This document shows positions 8,460-16,620 of a stretch of DNA of 29,294 nucleotides, piece after piece. Location: positions 1-29,294 of the forward strand of contig NZ_JAZKUD010000052.1 in the NCBI RefSeq assembly GCF_036625275.1, written 5' to 3'. Numbering within the stretch: the stretch's first letter is position 1; each line of letters opens with the position of its first letter. Under the pieces are notes generated by a model. That model searched no databases, had not been told where the DNA came from, and worked only from the letters and a program-made list of their open reading frames with translations. The position numbers were made by a program, and so were the translations under genes. This DNA is from Accumulibacter sp036625275. Lineage in GTDB: Bacteria > Pseudomonadota > Gammaproteobacteria > Burkholderiales > Rhodocyclaceae.

Positions 8460-8488
8460 AGTATAAAGGGCTTTTTGCCCACCCGCAA
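8460..8488 (-). promoter_or_regulatory. Candidate sigma-70 promoter of aceA
   Basis: On the minus strand, TTGCGG (8488-8483) and TATACT (8465-8460) are separated by 17 bp. The -10 matches five of six consensus bases and the -35 keeps TTG. Transcription would start near 8453, giving an approximately 100-nt leader before the aceA ATG. Confidence 0.5.
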
Positions 8489-8490
8489 CA

Positions 8491-8511
8491 CTCTTATATA
8501 AGACATAAGAG
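8491..8511. promoter_or_regulatory. Palindromic operator-like site upstream of the aceA promoter
   Basis: CTCTTAT (8491-8497) and ATAAGAG (8505-8511) form an inverted repeat. They overlap a perfect 12-bp palindrome, TCTTATATAAGA (8492-8503). The site lies two bases beyond the candidate -35 box, where an activator or repressor would act. No regulator gene is adjacent, so the cognate protein cannot be named. Confidence 0.45.
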
Positions 8512-8658
8512 ATATTTAAGGGATAGGGTTGGGGATGGACTCATGATTTTACATAATACAAATTATACGAAACAAAAGATAGGAATCAGACATCGCCAAC
8601 TCGCTCCCGCCTGCTCGATCCTCGCAGCAATCCGAAACTGCAAACAGTGATTCAAGGC
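8512..8658. other. AT-rich intergenic stretch, no gene seen
   Basis: Between the divergent aceA and bcp genes lies a region of clearly lower GC content. An open frame (8372-8650) crosses it but has no ribosome site and no family-like sequence, so I do not call it. No RNA gene is evident. Confidence 0.5.
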
Positions 8659-8688
8659 TTGACCGACGATCCGCTTTCTTACCACAAT
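8659..8688 (+). promoter_or_regulatory. Candidate promoter of bcp-phoH
   Basis: TTGACC (8659-8664) and CACAAT (8683-8688) are separated by 18 bp, 29 bases before the bcp ATG. The -35 matches five of six consensus bases and the -10 four of six. Confidence 0.4.
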
Positions 8689-8716
8689 CCAGCTCTTCGT
8701 CCCTGAAAAGCTAGCC

Positions 8717-9172
8717 ATGATCGATCAGACCGTTGACAACTTCAGCCTGCCTGCAACCGGTGGCCGGACCTTCACTCTCTCGGCCTGTCTGGGCAGCCCC
8801 GTGGTCCTGTATTTCTATCCCAAGGACAGCACACCGGGATGTACCACCGAGGCACAGCAATTCCGTGATCTGCATCCACAGTTCGTGAAGGCCGGTGCTC
8901 TCGTCGTCGGCGTGTCTCGTGACAGCATCAAATCACACGAGAACTTCAAGGCAAAGCAGGAACTGCCGTTCGATCTGCTTTCCGACAACGAAGAATTGCT
9001 GTGCGCCCGCTTCGCGGTGATCAAGATGAAATCGATGTACGGTAAACAGGTTCGCGGCATCGAACGCAGCACCTTTGTCATTGACGGCCAGGGTGTGCTG
9101 CGGCGCGCATGGCGCGGCGTCAAGGTGGCCGGCCACGCGCAGGAAGTCCTGGATTTTATCGCACAGCTCTGA
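8717..9172 (+). CDS. bcp: Thioredoxin-dependent thiol peroxidase (Bcp/PrxQ peroxiredoxin)
   Basis: Bcp reduces hydrogen peroxide and organic hydroperoxides in the cytoplasm using a reactive Cys. The protein has 151 residues, the usual length. The peroxidatic motif is YPKDSTPGCTTE with Cys42. The resolving Cys found five residues later in E. coli Bcp is absent (EAQQF follows), so the enzyme is likely of the 1-Cys PrxQ type or uses another thiol such as Cys96. Downstream it has the conserved GVSRDSIKSHENFKAKQELP and STFVIDGQGVLR stretches. phoH begins 38 bases after the stop, so the two are probably cotranscribed. Confidence 0.95.
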   Translation: MIDQTVDNFSLPATGGRTFTLSACLGSPVVLYFYPKDSTPGCTTEAQQFRDLHPQFVKAGALVVGVSRDSIKSHENFKAKQELPFDLLSDNEELLCARFAVIKMKSMYGKQVRGIERSTFVIDGQGVLRRAWRGVKVAGHAQEVLDFIAQL

Positions 9173-9210
9173 CATGAAACCCTCACCGGCTTGATCCGGA
9201 AAGCGCTCAC

Positions 9211-10647
9211 ATGACCCGCAACAAAACTGCAGTCAATGCCGAGCAGCAAGCTGCCGCCACGACAGGAGGCAAGCTTTTCGTCCTCGACACCAATGTCCTG
9301 ATGCACGATCCGACCTGTGTCTACCGCTTCCAGGAACACGACGTTTTCCTGCCGATGATGACCCTGGAAGAACTCGACAATCACAAGAAAGGCTTGTCGG
9401 AAATCGCCCGCAACGTTCGCCAGGTGACGCGCACTCTTGACGAGATCGTCAACAGCGTAGATGGAGCCATCGACCACGGCATCCCGCTCCACGAACCTTC
9501 CCGCAAACTGGCCAGCGGCCGCCTTTTCCTGCAGACCGGAGCGATCGCCAGCGGGTTGCCGGCGGGATTGCCCACGGTCAAAGTCGACAACCAGATTCTG
9601 GCAGTCGTCATCGATCTGCAACGCCGGCATCCCGAGCGTCCGGTAATCCTCGTCTCCAAGGACATCAATATGCGCATCAAGGCCCGCGTCCTTGGGCTCC
9701 TGGCGCAGGATTACTTCAACGACAAGGTGCTCGAGGACACCGACCTGCTGTACACGGGAATGCGCGAGCTGCCCCTTGATTTCTGGGAGGTGTATGGCCA
9801 CCAGGATACCGAGTCCCGGAAGAAGGACGGTCGTACGCTGTACCGCCTCAAGGGGCCGTTCTGCACGCAACTGCTGGTCAACCAGTTCCTTTTCCAGGAA
9901 GGGGAAAAACCGCTCCATGCCATCGTCCGCGAAATCTCCGGCTCGACTGCCGAGATCCAGACGCTGACCGACTATACGCATACCAAGAACAACGTCTGGG
10001 GCATCACGGCGCGCAACCGCGAACAGAATTTTGCGCTCAATCTGCTGATGAATCCGGAAGTCGATTTCATCACCCTGCTCGGCCAGGCCGGCACCGGCAA
10101 GACGCTGCTCACTCTGGCTGCCGGTCTCACGCAGGTGCTCGAAGGAAGGCGCTACAGCGAAATCATCATGACCCGTGTCACCGTACCCGTCGGCGAAGAC
10201 ATCGGTTTTCTGCCCGGTACCGAGGAAGAAAAGATGGGGCCGTGGATGGGCGCTGTCGAGGACAACCTCGAAGTCCTCAACAAGAGCGATGACGATGCCG
10301 GCGACTGGGGCCGCGCGGCGACCCGGGATTTGATTCGCAACCGGATCAAGATCAAATCGCTCAATTTCATGCGTGGCCGCACCTTCCTCAACAAATTCCT
10401 GATCATCGACGAGGCGCAAAACCTGACGCCGAAACAGATGAAAACCCTGATCACTCGTGCCGGACCAGGCACCAAGGTGATCTGCCTCGGCAACATTGCG
10501 CAGATCGATACACCCTATCTGACTGAAGGCAGTTCCGGATTGACCTACGTCGTCGACCGCTTCAAGGGCTGGCGGCACGCCGGCCATATCACCCTGCAGC
10601 GAGGCGAGCGTTCCCGCCTCGCTGACTACGCAGCTGAAGTGTTATAA
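9211..10647 (+). CDS. phoH: PIN-PhoH fusion ATPase (YlaK-like)
   Basis: The protein has 478 residues and two domains. Residues about 20-150 are a PIN nuclease-like domain beginning KLFVLDTNVLMHDP (Asp26), with the acidic TLEELDNHKKG downstream. Residues about 270-475 are a PhoH ATPase with Walker A GQAGTGKT at 291-298 (Lys297) and Walker B FLIIDEAQNL with Asp400. Proteins of this PhoH2 architecture are thought to combine RNA unwinding with RNA cleavage. The physiological role in this organism is unknown. It lies 38 bases downstream of bcp. The stop codon overlaps an extended -10 promoter for the next gene, and a hairpin follows at 10666. Confidence 0.93.
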   Translation: MTRNKTAVNAEQQAAATTGGKLFVLDTNVLMHDPTCVYRFQEHDVFLPMMTLEELDNHKKGLSEIARNVRQVTRTLDEIVNSVDGAIDHGIPLHEPSRKLASGRLFLQTGAIASGLPAGLPTVKVDNQILAVVIDLQRRHPERPVILVSKDINMRIKARVLGLLAQDYFNDKVLEDTDLLYTGMRELPLDFWEVYGHQDTESRKKDGRTLYRLKGPFCTQLLVNQFLFQEGEKPLHAIVREISGSTAEIQTLTDYTHTKNNVWGITARNREQNFALNLLMNPEVDFITLLGQAGTGKTLLTLAAGLTQVLEGRRYSEIIMTRVTVPVGEDIGFLPGTEEEKMGPWMGAVEDNLEVLNKSDDDAGDWGRAATRDLIRNRIKIKSLNFMRGRTFLNKFLIIDEAQNLTPKQMKTLITRAGPGTKVICLGNIAQIDTPYLTEGSSGLTYVVDRFKGWRHAGHITLQRGERSRLADYAAEVL

Positions 10648-10648
10648 T
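10640..10648 (+). promoter_or_regulatory. Extended -10 promoter for the transglutaminase-like gene
   Basis: TGTTATAAT matches the extended -10 consensus TGnTATAAT exactly and overlaps the phoH stop codon. No good -35 is present, which extended -10 promoters do not need. Transcription would start near 10655, placing the hairpin at 10666-10689 in the leader RNA. Confidence 0.45.
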
Positions 10649-10665
10649 TTTTTAGGACATCAAGG

Positions 10666-10698
10666 GAGCCGTGTCTGATGACACGGCTCAGTCGTTTT
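10666..10698 (+). terminator. Hairpin plus T-run after phoH
   Basis: GAGCCGTGTC and GACACGGCTC form a perfect 10-bp stem with the loop TGAT (10666-10689). TTTTT follows five bases later (10694-10698). It can serve as the phoH terminator. Because a promoter-like element lies just upstream, it could instead act as an attenuator in the leader of the next gene. Confidence 0.7.
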
Positions 10699-10760
10699 TG
10701 GCCATCGATCCATGCTGCCGGCTCCGAGCGACAAGGGTCCTGTGCTTACCGGAGAGTCGA

Positions 10761-12059
10761 TTGAAACGACGCAATTTCCTTGCTGCTTCTGCGCTTCTTT
10801 CGCTATTGGCCCCTTCGTCGGTACTTGCCGCCAACAAAAAGAAGGCCGCTACTCAGGATGCTGCCAAACCAGCAGCCAAGTCGACAGCCAAACCTGCCGG
10901 CAAGACCAGCAGTAGGGACACCGCCAGGACCAGCGGCAGCAGAGCCAGCATGAGGACCCGGCACAGTTACCGGCCGGTCGCCGAAAAACCATCGGTCCCT
11001 CCGGCTGCAACACCCAGCCCACCACCGGTAGCCGCAGTCGAACCGCGCAACGCCATCGGCCTGCCCGATGAGCCGCAGCCCAACTGGCGGACTTACGACA
11101 TTACTTCGCTGATCACGCTCAACCAGGTCAAAGGCAAACTGCGATTGTGGCTCCCGCTGGCTCAGTACAAGGACACTTCCTGGCAACGCTCGCTGGGTCA
11201 TTTCTGGCGAGGCAATTTCGACAGTGCCGGCATCTACCGTGATCCGGTGGCCGACATGGAGGTGTTCTACGCTGACTGGAAAGAGAGCAGCGCGACACCG
11301 CAATTGCAGCTCGTCAGTCAGGTAGCCAAGCAAGATCGTCACTTCGACATCACCCGCCGCGGCAGCGCCGCCGAACGCAGCGAAGTGCTTCGGCGCTGTC
11401 TGCAATCGAGCAATCTGGTTCCGATCGATGGACTCGTGCGCCGCACCGCCGAGCGCGCGATTGGCCGTATCAAGGATCCGGTCGCCCAGGGCAAGGCGAT
11501 TTACGATTGGGTGGTCGAAAACACCTCATTCGATCCAGCCCAGAGTGGCATCGGCAAGGGTGATGTCGAGGCCATGCTCGACAGTGGCCAGTTGAGCGGC
11601 AAGAGTGCCGACATCGCCCTGCTCTTCGTCGGCCTGTGTCGATCGATCGGAATTCCCGCGCGCCCGGTTTTCGGGCTGCGCGTTGACAGTTCGCGGCTGT
11701 TTTCGGGGCTCGGCGCAACCGGCAACCTGCGCACCGTGCAGCATTGTCGCGCCGAATTCTATACGCCAGGCTATGGCTGGATTCCGGTCGACCCTGGTGA
11801 TGTGCGCAAGGCCATTTACGATGAACACTTGGGCAACGGCGATGCGAAACTGGTCGTCCTCAGGAAGCTGCTGTTCGGTTTCTGGGAGATGAACTGGATT
11901 GCCTACAACGCTGCCCAGGATGTCAGTCTGCGAGGCACCAGCGGCGGGCCCCTGCCCTTCCTGGTCCTGCCGCAGGCGGAGGCCGCCGGGGTCCGTTTCG
12001 ACAGCACCGACGTCCAGCGCTTCAGCTACACGGTCAACGCCAGCCGCGTCGAAGGCTGA
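10761..12059 (+). CDS. Exported transglutaminase-like protein with Ser in place of the catalytic Cys
   Basis: TTG 10761 was chosen as the start because GGAGAG lies four bases upstream and the product then begins with a twin-arginine-type signal, KRRNFLAASALLSLLAPSSV. An in-frame GTG at 10671 lies inside a hairpin and is rejected. A Lys/Ala/Pro-rich linker (to about residue 100) precedes a transglutaminase-fold domain. Family members have GKCAD at the nucleophile; here it reads SGKSADIALLFVGLCRSIGI, with Ser282. His328 (VQHCRAEFY) and Asp344 (GWIPVDPGDVRK) of the triad remain. The protein may be a pseudo-enzyme, use Ser, or use the nearby Cys293. It is probably periplasmic; the substrate is unknown. 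Length is 432 residues. It converges on dnaB with a 13-nt gap. Confidence 0.85.
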   Translation: MKRRNFLAASALLSLLAPSSVLAANKKKAATQDAAKPAAKSTAKPAGKTSSRDTARTSGSRASMRTRHSYRPVAEKPSVPPAATPSPPPVAAVEPRNAIGLPDEPQPNWRTYDITSLITLNQVKGKLRLWLPLAQYKDTSWQRSLGHFWRGNFDSAGIYRDPVADMEVFYADWKESSATPQLQLVSQVAKQDRHFDITRRGSAAERSEVLRRCLQSSNLVPIDGLVRRTAERAIGRIKDPVAQGKAIYDWVVENTSFDPAQSGIGKGDVEAMLDSGQLSGKSADIALLFVGLCRSIGIPARPVFGLRVDSSRLFSGLGATGNLRTVQHCRAEFYTPGYGWIPVDPGDVRKAIYDEHLGNGDAKLVVLRKLLFGFWEMNWIAYNAAQDVSLRGTSGGPLPFLVLPQAEAAGVRFDSTDVQRFSYTVNASRVEG

Positions 12060-12072
12060 TGTCTGTCCATAC

Positions 12073-13518
12073 TCAATACGATCCCGGCTTGGCGAAACTC
12101 TCGAAGCGCGTGTACTCGCCCAGAAAAGTCAGGCGGGTGGTACCGATCGGGCCATTACGCTGCTTGCCGATGATGATCTCGGCAACCCCCTTGTCGGGCG
12201 TATCCGGGTTATACACCTCGTCGCGGTAGATGAACATGATGATGTCGGCGTCCTGTTCGATGGCGCCCGATTCGCGCAGGTCGGACATCACCGGGCGCTT
12301 GTTCGGTCGTTGTTCGAGCGAGCGGTTGAGTTGCGAGAGCGCCATCAGGGGAACGCCCAATTCCTTGGCCAGTCCTTTCAGCGATCGCGAAATCTCCGAG
12401 ATTTCGGTCGCCCGGTTCTCGCCATGCGAAGTGGCGGACATCAATTGCAGGTAGTCGATGACGATCAGCCCGAGCTTGCCACACTGGCGATGCAGACGGC
12501 GCGCGCGCGCGCGCAGGTCGATCGGGTTGAGCGCCGGCGTCTCGTCGATATAGATCGGGGCCTCGTGCATCTTGCCCAGCGCAAAGGACAGCCTCGACCA
12601 CTCGTCATCATTGAGGCGACCGGTACGGACACGATGGGCATCGAGCCGACCGACCGATGACAGCATGCGCATGGCGAGTTGCGTACCGCCCATTTCCATC
12701 GAGAAGACGGCGACCGGCAGACCCACTTCAATCGCCACATGCTCGGCAATATTGAGCGCAAACGAGGTTTTCCCCATCGACGGGCGGCCGGCAACGATCA
12801 GCAGATCGCCGCCCTGCAGGCCCGAGGTCTTCGAATCGAGATCGTGATAGCCGGTCGGGACGCCGGTGATGTCCGAAGGATTGTCGCGATCGTGCAGCTC
12901 CTGGATGCGCTCGACCACCTGCGTCAGCAGCGGGTTGATATGCACAAAGCCGGACTGATGGCGAAAACCGCCTTCGGCAATTGCGAAGACCCTTGCCTCG
13001 GCTTCGTCGAGCAGGGTTTTCGGGTCGCGACCGAGCGGGTTGAGCGCACTGCCGGCGATTTCGTCGCCGGCAGTCACCAGTTGCCGCAGAATCGCCCGTT
13101 CACGGACGATCTCGGCATAGCGCCGGATGTTCGCCGCCGACGGCGTGTTCGCTGCCAGTTCGCCCAGGTAGGCCAGCCCGCCGGTAGCATCGCCCTCCCC
13201 CGCCTGGTCGAGGCTTTCAGCAACCGTCACCGCGTCGGCGGGTTTGCCACGTTCAAGGAGTCTGGAAATCTGGCGGTAAATGCGCCGGTGTTCATCGCGA
13301 TAAAAATCGCCTTCGCTGATCACATCGGCGATCTTGTCGAAGGCCGCGTTATCGAGCATCAAGCCACCGAGCACCGATTGCTCGGCCTCCAGCGAATGCG
13401 GCGGCACGCGCAGTTCAGACAGAACCGGGTCCGTCTGCGGGCCCCGTTCCTGCCGTGCGCCGCGACTGCCGAAGCGTTGCCCGCTATCGGAATGGGGTGA
13501 ATCGAAGGACTTGACCAT
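12073..13518 (-). CDS. dnaB: Replicative DNA helicase DnaB
   Basis: DnaB is the hexameric helicase that unwinds DNA 5'-to-3' at the replication fork. The product has 481 residues. The N-terminal primase-interacting domain starts near RVPPHSLEAEQSVLGGLML. The RecA-like C-terminal domain has Walker A GRPSMGKTS at 244-252, the Walker B-type LIVIDYLQLM, the SRSLKGLAKELGVPLMALSQ region, and the arginine-finger region ending PIGTTRLTFLGEYTRFE. A poorly conserved N-terminal extension of about 35 residues, rich in polar residues, precedes the core, as in other betaproteobacteria. No clear ribosome site is visible upstream of ATG 13518. A (GC)8 run at 12499-12514 encodes the RARARR segment. Confidence 0.97.
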   Translation of the reverse strand: MVKSFDSPHSDSGQRFGSRGARQERGPQTDPVLSELRVPPHSLEAEQSVLGGLMLDNAAFDKIADVISEGDFYRDEHRRIYRQISRLLERGKPADAVTVAESLDQAGEGDATGGLAYLGELAANTPSAANIRRYAEIVRERAILRQLVTAGDEIAGSALNPLGRDPKTLLDEAEARVFAIAEGGFRHQSGFVHINPLLTQVVERIQELHDRDNPSDITGVPTGYHDLDSKTSGLQGGDLLIVAGRPSMGKTSFALNIAEHVAIEVGLPVAVFSMEMGGTQLAMRMLSSVGRLDAHRVRTGRLNDDEWSRLSFALGKMHEAPIYIDETPALNPIDLRARARRLHRQCGKLGLIVIDYLQLMSATSHGENRATEISEISRSLKGLAKELGVPLMALSQLNRSLEQRPNKRPVMSDLRESGAIEQDADIIMFIYRDEVYNPDTPDKGVAEIIIGKQRNGPIGTTRLTFLGEYTRFESFAKPGSY

Positions 13519-13561
13519 GAAATATTCGCGGAGGGAACAAGCAAGGCGGGGAGTTTAATGT

Positions 13562-13589
13562 GAAAGTCGCGCCAGCGACTCACGAATCT
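13562..13589 (+). repeat. Copy A of a dispersed intergenic repeat
   Basis: This 28-base stretch, containing CAGCGACTCACGAATCT and an internal GTCGC/GCGAC hairpin, recurs almost exactly at 21190-21216 upstream of moaE (one substitution and a one-base gap). Both copies are intergenic and in the same orientation. Both are followed at some distance by CTTTCATGATC. It looks like a short dispersed repeat rather than a gene part. Confidence 0.6.
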
Positions 13590-13728
13590 TTCATGATCAG
13601 CGTTGACCGGCGCCGTGACGACGCACGCGGAACGGCAGCCCGGCGTGGCTGAATATCCGCGGGGAGTTTTAACCCCATTCCCGGGCGTCGTCCGTTTACC
13701 CGTTTGAACCCTCCACGAAAGGACTGCC

Positions 13729-15651
13729 ATGTATCGAACCCTTGTCGTTTACCTGACCACTGCCATGCTGACTGCCCTTTGTCTGCCAGCGGCAATGGCT
13801 ACCACGGCCAATCCAACGGCACCACGCAAGACGCTCAGCGCTTTCGCCAATGAGCAGGAACTCGCCAGTCTCTTCAAACGCTGGGCTGACGAAGCGCAGC
13901 GTCGTCGCGACGAGCAGCAACGAGCGCGTGCCGACAAGTCCGTGGGCCAATTCGCTCAACCGTCTCCCGCACCCGCCGCCGCCCCTGCGGCAGTGGCCAA
14001 GGAAGCCGCCACCGGCAAGAACGAATCGGTCACCAACGTCCAGCACGCCGGTGTCGATGAAGGGGGCATCGTCAAGGTACACGGCGACCACCTGGTGATC
14101 CTGCGCCGTGGCCGCCTGTTCACGATCCGCATCGGCGCGCAGGATCTGCGCCCCGTTGCCGCCATCGAAGCTTTCGGCAGCGACGTCGACCCGCGCGGCG
14201 CCTGGTACGACGAGATGCTGGTCTCCGGCAACACGATCGTCGTTATCGGCTACAGTTACGCGCGTGGCGGCACCGAAGTCGGTGTCTTCGACATCTCGCG
14301 CGATGGGCAGCTCGCCTATCGCGCAACCTATCACCTGCGCTCCAACGACTACTACTCTTCACGCAACTATGCGAGTCGGCTGGTCGGCAGCAAACTGATC
14401 GTCTATTCGCCACACGTGCTCAGCCCATGGGGAGACCCCTGGGCAGCCTTCCCGGCGATGCGCCGCTGGCGCCCAGGCGCACTGCCGGCGGATTTCCGGC
14501 GCATTGCACCGGCGACGCGGATCTACCGCAGCGACGAGCCGCTCGATCCCTTCGCCGGCGTTGCCCTGCACAGTGTCTCGATCTGCGACCTCGCCAGGCC
14601 GGAGATGGATTGCCAGAGCACCGCGGTTCTCGGGCCGCCTGGGCGCGTCTTCTACGTTTCGCCGGATTCGGTGTTCGTCTGGACCACGGCCCAGCGGGGT
14701 GGTGCCTCGGCTTCGTCGGTGTTCCGCATCCCGCTCGACGGATCGGCACCGAGTGCGCTGAAGACTGCCGGCAGCCCGATCGACCAGTTCTCTTTCCACG
14801 AAGACGACGGCGGCGTGCTGAACGTGCTGCTGCGTGCCAACGGCCGCGGCGACGGCATGTGGGCAGGCGAAGTCAATGCCGGCGACCTGGCGCTGCTGCG
14901 CATCCCGCTCGCCAGTTTTTCCGACGGCCGTGACAGCGCTCCCGCCCATGCTTACCGCCGGTTGCCGAGAGCCAGCGGCTACGTGCTGCAGAGTCGCTAC
15001 ATCGGCCCGTATCTGCTGTACGGCGCGGGTACCGGCTGGCACTCGCCACAGACGACGACGCAATCACAGGTGTACGCGGTGCGCTACGCGCAGGGTGAGC
15101 AGGGTAAGGTCTACGAATTACCGTTGCCACACTCGGTCGACCGTGTCGAGGCACTCGGCAGCAATGCCCTCGTCGTCGGCAGCGACGGCAGAAACCTGCA
15201 TCTGAGCAGTGTACGGCTGACCTCCCCGCCGGTGACGGTTGACCGGTACACACGCAAGGACGCTGCGCAGGGGGAAACGCGCAGCCATGGCTTCTTCTAT
15301 CGATCCGAGGGTGAGTTCGACGGCCTGCTTGGTCTGCCGATCGTCGGCGGCGACGAATCCGGCGCACGCCAACTGCGCACGCCGTCGGCAGCCCTGCTCT
15401 TTCTGCGCAATCACGCCCTGTCGCTGAGCGAACTCGGTACGCTGAGCGCGCAACCGTCGGCAAGCGACCAAAGCGACGGCTGCCGCGCCTCGTGCGTCGA
15501 CTGGTACGGCAATTCGCGGCCGCTGTTCGTGCGTGGCCGGGTATTTGCGCTGATGGGCTACGAGATCGTCGAAGGAAAGGTGGACGCCAGGCGGATTGTC
15601 GAGACGCGGCGGGTGAATTTCGCACCAGCGGTGTTGCAGGTAACGCGGTAG
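13729..15651 (+). CDS. Secreted beta-propeller-domain protein
   Basis: The protein has 640 residues with an N-terminal signal peptide (VVYLTTAMLTALCLPAAMA, cleavage near residue 24). An Arg/Gln-rich helical region (residues about 38-70) and an Ala/Pro linker follow. The main domain begins NESVTNVQHAGVDEGGIVKV, the entry motif of the secreted 'beta-propeller distantly related to WD40' family (PF09826 type). It ends with the family-like LFVRGRVFALMGYEIVEG and the tail ARRIVETRRVNF. Cys pairs in ICDLARPEMDC and CRASC may form disulfides. The biochemical role is not known; an extracytoplasmic binding or scaffold role is inferred. An AAAGGA site precedes the ATG. It stands alone between dnaB and the debris region. 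Confidence 0.8.
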   Translation: MYRTLVVYLTTAMLTALCLPAAMATTANPTAPRKTLSAFANEQELASLFKRWADEAQRRRDEQQRARADKSVGQFAQPSPAPAAAPAAVAKEAATGKNESVTNVQHAGVDEGGIVKVHGDHLVILRRGRLFTIRIGAQDLRPVAAIEAFGSDVDPRGAWYDEMLVSGNTIVVIGYSYARGGTEVGVFDISRDGQLAYRATYHLRSNDYYSSRNYASRLVGSKLIVYSPHVLSPWGDPWAAFPAMRRWRPGALPADFRRIAPATRIYRSDEPLDPFAGVALHSVSICDLARPEMDCQSTAVLGPPGRVFYVSPDSVFVWTTAQRGGASASSVFRIPLDGSAPSALKTAGSPIDQFSFHEDDGGVLNVLLRANGRGDGMWAGEVNAGDLALLRIPLASFSDGRDSAPAHAYRRLPRASGYVLQSRYIGPYLLYGAGTGWHSPQTTTQSQVYAVRYAQGEQGKVYELPLPHSVDRVEALGSNALVVGSDGRNLHLSSVRLTSPPVTVDRYTRKDAAQGETRSHGFFYRSEGEFDGLLGLPIVGGDESGARQLRTPSAALLFLRNHALSLSELGTLSAQPSASDQSDGCRASCVDWYGNSRPLFVRGRVFALMGYEIVEGKVDARRIVETRRVNFAPAVLQVTR

Positions 15652-15713
15652 TGCCGCGTGGCATGGGCTTGCCGGACCTGGTTCGCCCCGCAAGATCGGA
15701 GCCACGCCGGGCG

Positions 15714-15793
15714 CAATCCTGCCAGCGCTCGGCAGCCTGATCGTCGCTCATGCGCACAGCGACCCAGCGCACCTTGCGGCGTCACTTCGCGCT
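15714..15793 (-). pseudogene. Duplicated 3' end of moaE
   Basis: This 80-base segment matches the last 82 bases of the moaE locus (20733-20814) in the same orientation, with four substitutions and a two-base deletion. It covers the codons for the terminal residues of MoaE (ending DDQVAERWQD) plus the stop, but the deletion breaks the frame. Sequence on either side differs from the moaE surroundings. The rest of the roughly 300-bp interval between the beta-propeller gene and the DUF499 remnant (15652-15950) holds nothing I recognise. Confidence 0.88.
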
Positions 15794-15950
15794 AATGGTC
15801 GAAACCGCCGCCCAACTGGCCGACCACGTTTTGCCACGACTGCCAGCCCGCCAGGGGGTATTTTCGCTTCCCAGGCGGCTGGCGCATGCCGGCACAGCGG
15901 TACGGGACAACCGCTCAGAGATGCGTCTCAGATTGATTCCGGGCCCGTGG

Positions 15951-16618
15951 TTATTCCCCTTCATCAAACTCCGCATTCTTGAACCGCAACACGTTGCAGT
16001 TCTCCTTCACCGCACGCTGCAAGCCATCATCAAAGACAGCCGCCGCTTCGGCCTGAATCTCGACGGCAATGCGGACCTTCACGCCGGGGCGCGAGGTAAA
16101 TTGCAGGACGACTTCGTCGACCAGATCGGCAAACTGCCTTTTCGCTTGGATGGCATCCAGTTCGATGCTGCCGAAAAAATGCTTCTTCGTCGCCTGCGAC
16201 GCGGCGCTGCCGCTCGTCGTACAGGTCGACTTGGCCGAATACTCGACGCGTGCCGTAGCGCCTGTTGTTGCCGTCGCGGGCGTGTCACTTGGTTTCGGCT
16301 TCGCTGCCTCTTTGGCGGCACGTTGTGCCTCTGCGTACCCCGCTGCGGTCACCGCCTCAATCAGAAGCAGCGCCGAATCGAAGAACGGCAAGGTGCGCTT
16401 GCCGTAGGTGAAGCCGAGATACCGATCCTCTTCCTTGCCTTGGGCAAAGCCGAAGAAGTCGCGGCTATCGGAGCCGGCTGCTAAAACCCCGTTGGACGCG
16501 GTCACGAATCGCCGGGGATACGTCTTCCTTGTCCTGGAAGCGCCGCTTCCGCTCTTCCATTTCGCGGCGCAGGTTGGGTCGCGTGTCGAACCAGAAACGG
16601 TTATTGCCACTGTCTTGG
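15951..16618 (-). pseudogene. DUF499-type ATPase, C-terminal remnant
   Basis: Two frames must be joined near 16485. The upstream frame reads NNRFWFDTRPNLRREMEERK followed by RRFQDKEDVSPAIRDRVQRG. The downstream frame reads SRDFFGFAQGK and continues through KKHFFGSIELDAIQAKRQFA to VRIAVEIQAEAAAVFDDGLQ and the ending ENCNVLRFKNAEFDEGE. These blocks resemble the C-terminal region of large DUF499 (AAA-type) proteins, which usually have about 1000 residues and often lie in restriction-like or phage-defence loci. About 220 residues survive. The 5' side is cut at about 16618 by IS66-derived sequence on the opposite strand. Family assignment is from remembered motif similarity. Confidence 0.6.
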
Positions 16619-16620
16619 CA

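Noticed and set aside
8372..8650. 92-codon open frame between aceA and bcp
   Set aside because: No ribosome site and no family-like sequence. It crosses the aceA promoter and palindrome and is better explained as chance.
10671..10760. GTG start at 10671 for the transglutaminase-like protein
   Set aside because: It lies within a 10-bp terminator-type stem. TTG 10761 has a ribosome site and yields a proper signal peptide.
12499..12514. (GC)8 run as a possible Z-DNA or regulatory repeat
   Set aside because: It lies inside dnaB and encodes the conserved Arg/Ala-rich segment before the Walker B strand, so coding constraint explains it.
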